Below, piece after piece: positions 12,241 through 24,000 of a DNA stretch of 64,000 bases. A program made the translations under genes and the position numbers. This DNA comes from Chimonanthus salicifolius (Eukaryota; Streptophyta; Magnoliopsida; Laurales; Calycanthaceae). The stretch is taken from positions 8,728,025 to 8,792,024 of the forward strand of contig CM023542.1 of the NCBI GenBank assembly GCA_013350335.1. The letters run 5' to 3'. Below the pieces are notes generated by a model, which was not told the DNA's origin, did no database searches, and saw only the letters and a program-made list of their open reading frames with translations. Positions within the stretch are counted from its first letter, which is position 1, and every line of letters starts with the position of its first letter.

Positions 12241-13877
12241 GATAGTGTGGCCCAGAGGTTATGATACTGAATTTAAACATATAATGCGTAAAAATAAACA
12301 TACAATTGTTAAATGGGGTTAATCTTTTCCCCTCTTTTAATTAAAGGCTAAAAAATAAGTTTTAAACTTAAAAATGATTTTAAAGGTATAATTTACAATT
12401 TGAAAGAAAACCTACCCTCCCTTCATTTTGAAAATTTAAAAATACAATACTAAACTATTGAAATTATTAAAATTAAAAATAAACTTATTTTGATACCTCA
12501 CACGTGGTAATCCATCGATTTTTGACAAAGTTTCGAAAATCCGACGTCGATACGAGAACCTTTGGAATTCGGCTGTTACGGTTGCTTTTGTCGCTTGTAC
12601 CGACCGAAGTGAGGAGAAAAAAAAACATGAAAATGAAATAAGAGAAAGGGATAGGAAGAAGTTGACCGGTGAAGGAAGGGGAAGAGGAGAGAGAAAAGTT
12701 GCTGTTAGGTTGCTGTTGAGAAGGAGAGACAAGGGTGAAAGAGGAAGAGGTAACGACAGTGGCAGTTGTTTTTTTTTTTTTTTTCTTACTTCCTTCCTCT
12801 TCATGCATATAAATAGAAGGATAGATGGGTTTTCAGCCAACCACGTTACACTCTAAATGTAGCTTAGGTTGAGGCTTTGCTGGATCCTTATCCTGTTAAG
12901 ATTTTTTTATATTATTTTTTTATTATTTATTTCTCTTTTTTTTTTCTTTTTCTTCTTACTGCTCCTCTTAAATAAACGAATACAGTTCGTCCATCGCTGC
13001 CTGCAGGCAGCAGCTTCAAAAATTTCATTATTTTATTATTATTTTCTTTTTTAAAATTCCTTTCATATCCTTTGTTAAATCTGGGTATTTAAAGGTCCCT
13101 CTAATTTAATCTAAATAGTTCACTAGGTCAAATATTAAATTATTAATATAGTATTAAATTTTAGATAAAAATTTTGGTCAACAACTCAGTGTTTTAATCA
13201 AAGACACCGATTTGGTAAAATTTCTTAATTTTAAAGTATCTCCTGGAGAAAATTTAATTTTATAATTAGGTAGATTAAATTAATCTGATAAAAACATTCT
13301 AAAGGTTTAAAGTGTTTTGGAGTCCAAAACCACTCCATCTAAGTGACAGAGTATTCGACGGCTCACATTTTTCGACGTAAAATAATTATTAAAAACTCGA
13401 TATTTTGGAAATCTGAAAATAAAAATGGCTCATTATTTTACAGATTGAACATTAACTTCCTTCGTATATTTTTAGGATTTTATCTTCCCTATCCAAGTGG
13501 GGTTTTGCCACCTATAAAATTTTAGGTAGTGAAAATAGGTAGAATTAGGTCGAGATTGACATTCCGTTAAGTCCGGATTTTAAAAATAGTGCAAGATCTT
13601 CAATTTGAGATTGAAATAAAATGAAATGACTGAGTTTCCAAAGCAGCCAAGTTTTAACCCTAAAATAATATTATTAATAATCATAACTTATTATTATACT
13701 TTTAAAATTTAATTTGAAAGGGTTTTCGGACTCGGATTGAGTCAAACTCAGACTCGTTGAAAAGCTCATTCAAAATTCTTCATGATCAACATAACAAAAC
13801 TTATAATTAATGGCTAAAAGTATTTAGTTAATTAAAATCTGTCTAAATTAGTCACTAATTTGGGCTGGGGTATCACA

Positions 13878-13895
13878 CCCCACCCCCCTTAAAAA
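13878..13895 (-). other. Tekay polypurine tract
   Basis: On the minus strand a run of AAGGGGGGTGGGG directly precedes the 3' LTR, as required for plus-strand DNA priming. Confidence 0.85.
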
Positions 13896-13932
13896 AATTT
13901 CGTCCCGAAATTTTAACAAAATGTTCATACCT

Positions 13933-14367
13933 TTAATCAGAGAAGAGACTGGGGTATAATTTGCACATTGTTGACTCCGGCTCCCACGTTACATGTTGGG
14001 TATCATGATGCTGCCACAGTACTTGCACAAACGGTATAGTCTTTCGTCGTATCACTTGAGTTCGGGTGCCTTGAATCTTAATAGGAACTTCTTCAAAAGT
14101 CAAATCCTTGGAGATTTCAATATCCTCCACATTTATCACATGAGATGGGTCGGGTTCGTACTTCCGAAGCATAGACACATGAAATGTGTTATGTACCTTT
14201 TCCAGATTTGGAGGCAATGCTAGTTGGTAGGCAACTTGTCCAATTCTCTTGAGGATTTCAAATGGTCTAATGTATCGAGGTGATAATTTCCCTTTACGTC
14301 CAAACCTCTGCATTCCATGACGCGGGGCTATACGTAGGAATACAAAATCTCCCACTTCAAATTCCAA
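13933..14367 (-). pseudogene. Tekay integrase C-terminus with chromodomain-like tail
   Basis: The segment contains VGDFVFLRIAP, RFGRKGKLSPRYIRPFEI and VHNTFHVSMLRKYEPDPSHV, the integrase C-terminal (GPY/F-type) region of plant chromoviruses. It ends in a short chromodomain-like part with VLWQHHDTQHVTWEPES. Such chromodomains steer integration to particular chromatin. The frame here is open for 144 codons, but it is separated from the integrase core by stops near 14400-14490. Confidence 0.88.
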
Positions 14368-14492
14368 CGGCCTTCGTCTTTTGTCGGCGTAACTTTTCTG
14401 TCGGCTTTAGGCAGTTTTAAGTCGTTACCTTATGATTTCCACCTGTTCTGCCGTCTCATGTATCATTTCTGGTCCTAAGAGTGTTTTATCTC

Positions 14493-14861
14493 CTACTTCT
14501 GTCCAACGCAGAGGTGATCTACAAGGTCTACCATATAAAGCCTCATATGGTGCCATTTGTATACTTGCTTGGTAACATTGTTATATACAAATTCAATCAG
14601 AGCTAGATGATCTTCCCAACTTCCTTGCATGTCCATAACACATGCTCTCAACATGTCCTCCAATGTTTGAATGGTCCTTTCAGACTGACCATCTGTCTGG
14701 GGGTGAAATGCTGTGCTGAAACATAACTTTGTACCCAATTGACTTTGCAATCCTTGCCAAAATCGAGAAACAAATCGGGTATCTCTATCTGACACAATAG
14801 ACACTGGTACTCCGTGCAGTCGGACTATTTCTTTAATATAGATCTTGCTCATAGTATCCAA
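14493..14861 (-). pseudogene. Tekay integrase catalytic core (part)
   Basis: The core region with [14 protein letters not shown] and the [20 protein letters not shown] block that holds the glutamate of the D,D35E triad. The frame shifts on either side, and the N-terminal part of the core (about 14862-14990) has lost its frame. Confidence 0.85.
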
Positions 14862-14992
14862 CGAATCCTTCTTCTTGATAGGTAGAAAGTGAGCTGACTT
14901 CGTAAGTCAGTCAACAATTACCCATATTGAATCATTCTTTTCATAGACTTAGGGAATCCTGTCACAAAATCCATTGTGATGTGTTCCCACTT

Positions 14993-15805
14993 CTACTTGG
15001 CTAGTGGGAGATGTTGTGTCAATCCACCCGGTCGTTGGTGTTCAGCTTTAACTTGTTGACAAGTTAAACATTTGGATACATAATGTGCCACTTCCTTTTT
15101 CATTCCTCTCCACCAGAATTGTCGACGTAGATCACGATACATCTTTGTGCTACCCGGATGGACCCCAAATTTAGAGTGATGATAGTGATTGAGCACTTTC
15201 TCTCTACAGCCTTCAGATTCTGGTACAAATAACCGTTCTTTGAATGTTAAACCTCCATCAGATCTAACCTTCCAATTTTCCAATTCCACTCCATCAGATA
15301 GCTGTGTTATTATCTTTTGAGCTTCAGGATCACTGCGCTGTCTTTCCAACACAATTCCGACAATTTCAGGTTGTAACACTAGATTTTGAATCCATGCTGA
15401 CTCTCTGCTTTCAATTAATTCCAAGTCATAGTCTGACAAGACTTCTAGTAATCTCCATTGTAATGCTACTTTGGCAATATCACCTCGTGACTTCCTACTT
15501 AAGGCATCTGCCACCACATTAGCTTTCCCCAGATGGTAGGAAAGTTGAAAGTCATAATCTCCTAAATATTCCATCCATCTCCGTTGTCTCATATTTAAAT
15601 CCTTTTGAGTAAACAGATAGTTGAGACTATGGTGGTCAGAATAAACATTAAACCGCTCACCATACAGGTAATGTCTCCACAGCTTTAGTGCGAACACCAC
15701 AGCTGCCAACTCCAGATCGTGCGTTGGATAGTTTTGCTCATGTCCTTTCAATTGTCTCGATCCATACGCAACAACTTTATCTTCTTGCATCAGAACACAA
15801 CCCAA
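14993..15805 (-). pseudogene. Tekay RNase H and integrase zinc-binding domain
   Basis: 270 open codons. RNase H comes first ([43 protein letters not shown]). It is followed by the integrase HHCC zinc domain (H..H in [11 protein letters not shown], then CLTCQQ). This is the longest intact stretch of the element's pol. It lies 3' of the RT pieces in the standard Ty3/gypsy order. Confidence 0.9.
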
Positions 15806-15879
15806 TCCAAGCTTAGAGGCATCACAATAGACCTCGTAACCGCATCCCTGCTCTGGTGTAGTTAGTACAGGAGAAGTGG

Positions 15880-16853
15880 TTAGCTTTTCTTAAGGTCCTG
15901 AAATGCTTTTTCACGTGCTTCTGTCCATTCAAATTTGACATCTTTCCGGGTCAAGCGAGTCATTGGCACCGCAATTTGAAAAAAATGTGGGATAAATTTC
16001 CGATAATATCCAGCCAAACCAAGAAAACTCCGAATTTCAGTGACATTTGTGGGTCTTTCCCAGTTCATAACTGTTTCCAATTTTGCCGGATCTACTGAAA
16101 TTCCATTGGTCGATACCACGTGTCCGAGAAATTGGACTTGGGTTAGCCAAAATTCACACTTACTGAGTTTGGCGTACAGTTGGTGATCCCGTAAAGTCTG
16201 CAAAATGGTGCGTAATTGCTGCTCATGCTCCTCTTCGGACGAGGAGTATATCAAAATGTGTTAATGAAGACGATTACAAACTCCCGTAAATAGGGTCAGA
16301 AGATCCGGTTCATCAAATCCATGAAGGTAGCTGGTGCATTAGTCACTCCGAATGGCATGACCAAAAACTCATACAGGCCATACTAAGTGCGAAACGCAGT
16401 CTTCAGAATATCCTCCTCCCTTAGTCGGAGTTGGTGATATCCCGATCTTAAATCGATTTTTGAGAAACACCTTGCCCCTCTCAACAAATCGAATAAATCA
16501 TCGATTCTAGGTAATGGATATTTATTTTTAATAGTGACCTGATTCAAAGGTCGATAGTCTATGCACATCCTCAAAGATCCGTTCTTCTTTTTTACAAAGA
16601 GAGCAGGTGCACCCCAACGTGAATTGCTGAGATGGATTAAACCAAGTTGAAGAAGCTCATCTATTTGTTTCGCCAATTCTTTCTGTTCTGCTGGCGCCAT
16701 CCTGTAGGGTGCCATGGTTATAGGAGATGTTCCAGGCTGTAAATCAATCACAAAATCAATCTCTCGGCATGGAGGCAAACCACTGAGTTTATCCGGGAAA
16801 ACATCAGGAAACTCACAAACCACCCGAGGTAAACTAGCTTTTATTCCTTCCAC
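15880..16853 (-). pseudogene. Tekay reverse transcriptase, inactivated
   Basis: Two fragments. 16383-16853 carries [24 protein letters not shown] and [14 protein letters not shown]. 15880-16254 carries [18 protein letters not shown] and [13 protein letters not shown]. Between them the frame shifts, and the catalytic double aspartate (usually FIDD or YVDD) reads FIN followed by a stop, so polymerase function is lost. Confidence 0.9.
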
Positions 16854-16859
16854 ATCCTC

Positions 16860-17498
16860 CTATCCCATACTGGCCACTACTCTACCAGGGTAGGCCTTCA
16901 AACCAAAGAATTTCATTCTCACTATATCATACGGTATCAACTTCTCTACAAACCTGCACTTGGTTGTAGATATCCCATATATCTTTCTTTGCAGACAATC
17001 TATCATAGTTTGATGTGCAATTAACCAATCCATGCCTAAGATGACATCAAAATCCATCATCTTTATGACAAAAAAGTCATGTATCAAATCTAAGTCACCC
17101 ATTTTTAGAATACAAGATCTGCATACCTGATTCACTCGTACCTCTTTTCCTAATGGTGACATTACCGTTAGAGGTCTCAGGGCAATTATTGAGGGTAAAC
17201 CTAATTTATCCTGACATGACTTAGAGATAAATGAATGAGAAGTACCGGTATCAACTAATACTTGTGCCATATAATTAAAGAGAGGTATGGTACCTTCTAT
17301 CACGGCGTTTTCAGCTGGTTCTTCCTCCCGAGTTCCCATGGTGTAGACTCTACCTCGGGTCGTCAGAGGGCGACCCTGTCTTCTTGGTTGACCAGTCCTT
17401 TGTGGCACACTTCCAGACGCTGCTGAACCTCTGGAGGGTGGCGGAGTAGACTGCACCTGACATTGTACTGGTCTGACATTCTGAGTAAATCCTGCCAC
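16860..17498 (-). pseudogene. Tekay aspartic protease region
   Basis: An open segment with the active-site triad in VLVDTGTSHSFIS and the later FDVILGMDWL block of retroviral-type proteases. It is separated from gag and from RT by stop codons. Confidence 0.85.
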
Positions 17499-18470
17499 CT
17501 AGTTCTGATTGTCAGGGTAAGGACAATCTTTAACATAGTGTCCCATTTGCTTGCATCTGAAACATGCTCTACTGTCCACTGTTGGTGGATTGCTTTGTGG
17601 ATACTGCCTCACTGTGTGACCTGGCTGGTTACATGTGTAACATATCACTTGCCTTAGGCCGGTGTTGTTAGTCAGTCCCACAAATGTTTGTCCCTTCCTG
17701 GATAATGGACCCTTGTTAAACCTCCTTCTTTTGTTAGGCAAAGGTGGTTTTTGACTATTCGCCGAACGAGATAGATCCACATTTCTATTGGTTGTGTCAA
17801 CTGCTTCCATCATGAAGGCTCGGTTGATTGCCTCTTCCAGAGTGGCAAATTGTGTCCCTGACATTTGTCGCTGAAAATAAGGACGAAGCCCTTCAATGTA
17901 GTATTGAATCTTTTCTTCTTCAGTATCAAAATAGTTGTGCGTATTGACAGAGATTTAAGAATTTTTAAGAATACTGGGCCACTGTGTCGGAGCCCTTCTT
18001 CAATTCAAGAAATTGTTTCCTTTTGGCATCTCTCACTACTTTTGGATAGTAGCGGGCAAGGAAGGCAATAGAAAACTCCTCCCAAGTCATTGGTTCTCGG
18101 TTTCTTGCATTATGTCTGACTTCCCACCATTTATATGCATCTCCCTCCAGCTGATAGGTGGCTAATGTGACCCTATACTCTTCTGCAGTAGCAAGTGTGT
18201 CGAAGATTCGACCAACCTGATTGATCCAGTTTTCAGCTTCAGTTGGATCCGCATTCCCAGTGAAAGTCGGCGGGTTCAACTGTTTAAAATTTTTCAAAGT
18301 ATGGTAGCTCTTCCTTCGGGGGTCCTTTCCTGAGGTCGGTGGAGATCATCCACTATCATTTGGAAAGCTTCCACCGTGATCCGTACGGTATCTAAGGGGT
18401 CAGGTCGATTTTCAGGAGGTGGAATCGCACTTTCCCCCTGACTCTCCGATTCTCCAGCTGACCCAGACAT
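17499..18470 (-). pseudogene. Tekay gag (broken)
   Basis: The start ATG at 18468-18470 opens MSGSAGES; this frame runs to about 18300. A second piece (17965-18297) has the retrotransposon gag core (PPTFTGNADPTEAENWI, YQLEGDAYKWWE, FLARYYP). The third piece (17499-17864) has two zinc knuckles: the second, CFRCKQMGHYVKDC, is intact, while the first has lost its last cysteine (CYTCNQPGHTVRQY). At least two frame breaks separate the pieces. Confidence 0.88.
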
Positions 18471-18639
18471 CTCCTGTAGTCATCATCGTAATAACATAAT
18501 TCATTCAAACAAAGTTTATCAAGCCACAAGATAAACAAACATACTTTATATGTTACATATCAGAGAAGTTACTTCAGTTACAAGAGAGTATATACATGTA
18601 TTCCCTTTTTTTTTTTTTTTTACAAAAGTTTCCCCAAAA

Positions 18640-18675
18640 AGGTATGTATATATATATATATATATGTATGTATAT
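18640..18675. repeat. TA/TG microsatellite between extra ORF and gag
   Basis: Short run of alternating ta with tatg interruptions, next to a poly-T tract at about 18606-18622. Confidence 0.9.
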
Positions 18676-18727
18676 TTTTACACCCATCCTTCCCTATCTA
18701 GCACTATTTCACTCCTTTTTTTTTTTC

Positions 18728-19407
18728 TCACACATCTGATTCAGAAGTGAATCCTGATTGATAAGGGCAAGTGTCTTCTCGATGACCAAATATTCCACAT
18801 AACTGACATGGAACAGGTACCTCAAGTCTCATGAAATGACAATTCGCATCTCGATGTCCGATTATTCCACATATTGGGCAAAACTGGAGAAGAGGATGGG
18901 GACAATATTCAACAGCGTGCCCTGCTTGTTGACAATTCTCACAGAGATCCTCAGGTTCTGGTTCTACAATTGGTTCTGGTGCCCTAAGTAGATGTGCAAT
19001 TAAGGGTTCTATTATGGGTGGTGCAATCAAGGGTTCTACAACTGGGGGTCTGGCTCCTCGACTAGTGGTAAGGGTGCATGAGGAGGGTACTCATATGATG
19101 ATGTATCAGGGAAATACTGGGGTGATGGTGTATCAGGGGAATACTGGGGTGATAAGATTTAGGCTTCGCTATTCTCTTCTTCCTCTGGGTCAGATTCTGA
19201 TATAAACCATTGAATCTCACTATCAGAAGATATTTCTATTACATTTCCTTTTTCAGATTTTGAAGTCATCTGGGTTTCAGTCTCATCTAGGTCGGATTCC
19301 GATGTCCATGACACTGAATCTGAGTCACTAGGTGAAGAAGGTATCACCAATGGACTGGAAGGGGTGCCTTTTCCTGTTACTGAAGCTGATATTTTATCGT
19401 CAGACAT
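18728..19407 (-). pseudogene. Extra ORF ahead of Tekay gag: acidic, SIM-like, three CCHC zinc knuckles (broken)
   Basis: Two same-strand reading frames lie between the 5' LTR/primer site and gag. The first (ATG at 19405-19407, stop at 19159) is short, acidic and serine-rich, with VIEISSDSE, which matches SUMO-interaction motifs. Its frame continues as Pro/Tyr-rich sequence past the TAA. The second (18728-19030) has three motifs with exact C-x2-C-x4-H-x4-C spacing (CENCQQAGHAVEYC, CPICGIIGHRDANC, CQLCGIFGHREDTC) and ends with a normal stop. One stop and one apparent frameshift near 19040 separate the parts, so it looks like a single former gene of about 220 codons. It is distinct from the gag zinc knuckles, which are present separately. 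Role unknown; nucleic-acid binding is inferred from the knuckles. Confidence 0.65.
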
Positions 19408-19538
19408 TGCTGTCCAAAAATAAAACAACAGTTAGTAATGGAGGAAATAAACAATAATAATGCATTAAACAAAACTTACAACTAGAAGACCCTACTAAGC
19501 ATGTATGGTCCCATCACAGTCCGAGAGCTTGAACCTAA

Positions 19539-19550
19539 GCTCTGATACCA
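19539..19550 (-). other. Tekay primer-binding site (initiator Met tRNA)
   Basis: The minus strand reads TGGTATCAGAGC four bases after the 5' LTR end, complementary to the 3' end of tRNA-iMet. Confidence 0.92.
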
Positions 19551-19554
19551 CCTT

Positions 19555-21141
19555 TGTCACGACCCGATCCCATACGTGGGCCCGGGACGCGACTAATTTT
19601 TTTTTTTTTTAAACCTTAACTCAATGAGTCACTAACTCCTTAACATACTACCCATATGAGTCTAATAACTACATGAAATATCCAGTGTCTTAAATATTCC
19701 TAAACATATTCAGCAAGATAAATAGAACAATTTTCACTCAATCACATGGAAGCAGTATATTGAGCACACCAACACACAAATATATTACATAAAACACCAA
19801 ACTTATATAGACATAGGTTTTTATGCCATAAGAGGCATATTTATTATCAAAATATATATAAAAGTTCATAAATTCATTTTGTTTCCTTGAGCAGGAAACT
19901 ACGGGAAACATCCGAGTTTGATTTTCAGCGAGGTATCATAGGTTCCTCCATTCCTCCCTCTAGTTTATATCCTGCAATGTAAGGGACATGAGCAATAGCC
20001 CAGTGGGGAGAGCTCACCATAAAAATCAACATACAATATTCATGAAGTTAATAACAATGCAGGTTCCATGAATGAAATGCAGTCAATGCACTTGACTCAT
20101 ATTTACCATAACGTCCAACATAAAACCATAAATAATGCATGTTTCATGAATGCAATGCGGGTAATCCACTTAACCCATTTTCACCCTAGGATTACTTTCT
20201 AAGTGTTTTATAATTTTTTTACCGGGGTCAGCCCCCATTCAGCAACTTGCAAGTGCATACGGTCTCCGCGACCCGGTCTACTAGCCCATCCAACACCAGC
20301 GGTTGATGGCGGTCGACCACGGCTTACTAACACGTCCAACCCAACGGTTCGCAAACGGTGTTCAGCCTAACATCAAAAGGTCTCCACGACCCGGTCTACT
20401 AGCCCATTAAACACCAACGGTTGATGACGGTCGACCTCAGCTTACTAACGGTTCGTAAACGATGTTCAGCTAATCTTAACAATTATAGCCCAACGGCCAA
20501 TATTTTCAAATTTATTATCTTTCACAGATTTAACTTATAAACATAATTCTCACATGCAAATGTCAAATGCATGATAATGCATGATTTCCATTGCCCTCTT
20601 TACACAGGGACTTATTCTGAGAGAATCAACAATTCCAGCTTTACCCTTCGGTATATCCACTACCAATACAAAAAATTCAATAAAATAATCAATGTCACAC
20701 AAACATATAAAACTGGATTTATTAACACGAATGTCTTCATCCAGTTTTTACCCGACAATTCCCAAACACTCCATGGGTCCACACTGCGTTAGAGGCTACA
20801 AGTTCTCGGCTCCCTGACACCAATTTACGCATACATTCTACATAGTTAGAACATTTACATCCCTTACATGTAGGCGGTGTCAGGTCTCGCATTCTAGACC
20901 TATATAGCCTTTTCCATTTTTAAGTGACCATGGGTCCTATTTCAGTCTGGTGTTAATGGGTTCAAATACCATACAATACAATACCAATTCAGTTCAAGTC
21001 TCCTCACCTCTATCCGCAGAGATTATCACACAAATCTGTAAGAATAAAATAATAATATAAATTTCGAGTCGATAAAGTATTTATGAACTACTTCCCATCC
21101 CCCGTGCATTTTCGAAAAAGCATGATAAATGTAGTGAGTCC
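19555..21141 (-). repeat. Tekay 5' LTR, first part (up to the Athila insertion)
   Basis: It begins TGTCACGACCC and aligns with 10155 onward. It is broken after AGTCC (21137-21141), the Athila target duplication, and continues at 33230. Confidence 0.92.
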
Positions 21142-22882
21142 TGATGAGTGCAAAATAAATACATATTTTACTCTTAATTTATTATTGTTAGTACTTCATT
21201 TTATTTAATTTTATCTAATTAATATAATTTTGTATTTTGCAGGTTTAAAAGTGAGAATGACAGGAAAAATGCTTAAATATAAAGCCTGGGCCATTATGAG
21301 TTATTTTGGACCTCAAGCCCAATTATTGAGCCCATTAAGAAAAGCCCATGAAGAAATCCACATGTGTGAATACTATATTCATTATCTCAAGAGGAAATTT
21401 GAAATTTAGAAGTCAATATAAGAGGATTTTCGAATTTGGCGAGTGGATTAAGGAAAGAGACAAAATAAGGAAGGGAGAAAAATAAGGAAGGTTTAACATA
21501 TGTTCAGTATTTTGGTCATAAATTTCTACTCTAATGTCCGATTGCTTTGATTCTTTTTGCGTTGGAAAGAAGATTTCAAGGGATACAACTTTGTAGTTTA
21601 CGACTTTTCCTGATTCGGAAGGTAAAAGGGCCAAAACTGAGATGCAAGATGGTGCATGTGTAAAAAACGGGATTCTACACCCACTTTCCTTATACAAATT
21701 TAGCTCCTTGCCTCTTTTAAGTCATTCCATATTTAGCACAAATCAAATCCGCCCTCCATGTGTCCCTTGCTTTATTTAAATCTTTGAATCCAATCCATTC
21801 ATTCCACCTCCTTTCATCTATAAATACTAGCCCTCTCCTATTGAGAAAACTGAACTTGGGCATTGAAGAAAAGGCTGTGCAAAAGGGAAGAGAGGAAGAA
21901 GAGAAGGAGAAAGACTGTGGGATTTTCGATCCACATTGGGTTCTAAGGTTGGTGGATTTTGATTTCTATTGTATTTTTCTTGTGTCTTTATTCCAAAATT
22001 TCATTGATTTGTAATTTTTAATTCCATGTTTTAATCAATAACAGAAGGTGAGAGTTAGAATTATGGTTTTCCAATTGTTCTTTCATGTGTAATGAAAATT
22101 TCAATTTTACTTACATTCTTTTAATGATTTTATGTTGTTTACTTTTCTAAGAAATTCAAGGAAAGTGAGATTATTTTAGGACTGGTCGAACTTGATTTTT
22201 CCAGTCTAAGGCTCTTTTTAAGAGAGATTATTTTAGATTCGGAATTTCAAGTATAAATTTTACCTAAGCCTAAGGCCAGAATTGAATTTTCTTAGTTAAA
22301 TGGATTTCATAGATTTCATATTTAGAATTTTAATGAATTTGAGATTTGAATGCATGTTAAATAATTTACGTGAGCTCCATGTTCTAGGCCGTTATTTTAT
22401 TATTAAAATTTGGATGATAATGCCTCCTTAATTCTTTGATCCAGTTCCATTGTAAATATGTATATAGGTAATTTAGATGTTTTTTATGTTTTCTTTTGTT
22501 TATAAAAACTCAAATCCTTGAAATTGATGAATTAGGTTGGAAATAATTTAATTGCATCTTAATTTTGTATTTTAAATTAGATTGAGATTGTTTATATTTT
22601 TATATTAATGCCACCATCTTAATTAAAATTAGTTAAATTGTTAGATTCTATGTTTAAATATAGAATGTTTCTAAATTAAGATTAAAAATCATAGATTAGA
22701 TAAATTATTCCATATTTATGACTTTTCTCCATATTTCTCAAAGTTCTTAAAATACTTAATTCAATGGTGTATTTTCACGGATATATTTTCCTAAGTTCCG
22801 ATGGGTTCGACCTCACACTTAATCGCTATACTATCTAATGGTTCGTGCGCTTGCGAGTTATAAATTTAAAATTTGCACAACA
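21142..22882 (+). repeat. Athila 5' LTR
   Basis: 1741 bp, TG...CA ends. The pair partner is 31483-33224. Confidence 0.95.
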
Positions 22883-22886
22883 AGTT

Positions 22887-22906
22887 TTTAGCGCCGTTGT
22901 CGGGGA
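22887..22906 (+). other. Athila primer-binding site
   Basis: The sequence ttagcgccgttgtcgggga starts a few bases after the LTR. It is close to the TGGCGCCGTTGCCGGGGA primer site typical of Athila elements, generally assigned to tRNA-Asp; two substitutions are seen. Confidence 0.8.
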
Positions 22907-24000
22907 ATTTAAAAAAAAAATCGTCATTGAATTATTTATTTTTAGAAATTATGTTAATTTTAGAAATATCTATTTTTGGCAACTCTTTAAAATTAGAAGG
23001 TTCTATTTTCTTATAAATTCTAATTTTATAAGGTTACCTTACTTAGAAGTTCTAAAAATAATCAGGAGATTATCTAAATTTGGAATCACTGTTAAATTTA
23101 GAAATTTTTTATTTTTGGAGATTTCTATTTTTAGAAACTTCCAAACATATCTAGTTTCTATTTTTAGCATTTTCTAATCTTAGACTTTTAATCCAATTTA
23201 GTCATATTCTATTTTTAAAAAGTAGATCTAAATTTGGAATGTTCGAGTTACAATATCCCAAAAAAAAAAAAAAAACAAAATTTGAAAAATCATGGAACAA
23301 CTTTGGAGTTACTTGAAAATTTGATTTGGATTAATTTGGTCGATATTAATTTAGAAATTTTTATGGTCTTAATTTAGTTTAGAATTCTTAATTACGTTAC
23401 AATCATTTAATTTCCTCCACTAGTTATAACATTAGGAAATCTGCATTTAGTTTAGGACTCATGCATATTTTATTTGATTAAATGCTTCACCATGGTTTTG
23501 AGTTTTGTTATGTGCAGGTGCTTTGAAAATTCTTGCAAAAAAAAAAAATTTGCTAAAAAAAAAATTAATAATTGCGCTTGCTAATAAATAAAAACAAAAA
23601 GCCAAGGTACGCGCCTTCAATCTCTTTCTTTAATTTTTAATTTTCATGCATTCATATAGTTTTTATTAGGTTGTCTTGCATTTATTTTGCATATAAAAAA
23701 AAAATTTGCATATTTAATTTGCTCATGCATTTAGGTTGCTAGTTCATGCATTCAATTAAATTGTTTGCTTATTGTTTCATATTTGCTTGAATCTTGCATT
23801 GGTAATTTAGGCTTGCATTCACAAAATAGAAAAATTCAAAAAAAAAAAGATTAGTAAAAATTGGTTCATGCATTACCCAATTAAAATCAATCTAGAACTA
23901 TTGTTTAGGGTTGTTCATGTCCATTAGGATCCCTGTGTCGGTCTAGGTATAGGTCATATTTTGTGTGGATTTGATTGAGCGTGAATGATCGTGTCTGTGT

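Larger units (their letters stand above)
10155..13877 (-). repeat. Tekay 3' LTR
   Basis: 3723 bp. It contains two internal tandem arrays and a GA-rich tract with a plus-strand tataaata (12808-12815). It aligns throughout with the 5' LTR outside the Athila insertion. Confidence 0.92.

Noticed and set aside
12436..12856. Lys- and Leu/Ser-rich ORFs
   Set aside because: They come from GA/CT-rich LTR sequence and recur in the other LTR copy at 33963-34287 without conserving a frame as protein.
21413..22014. ORFs of 94 and 84 codons in the Athila LTR
   Set aside because: Both recur in the 3' LTR and one in the solo LTR at 55215, on different strands; they are LTR sequence.
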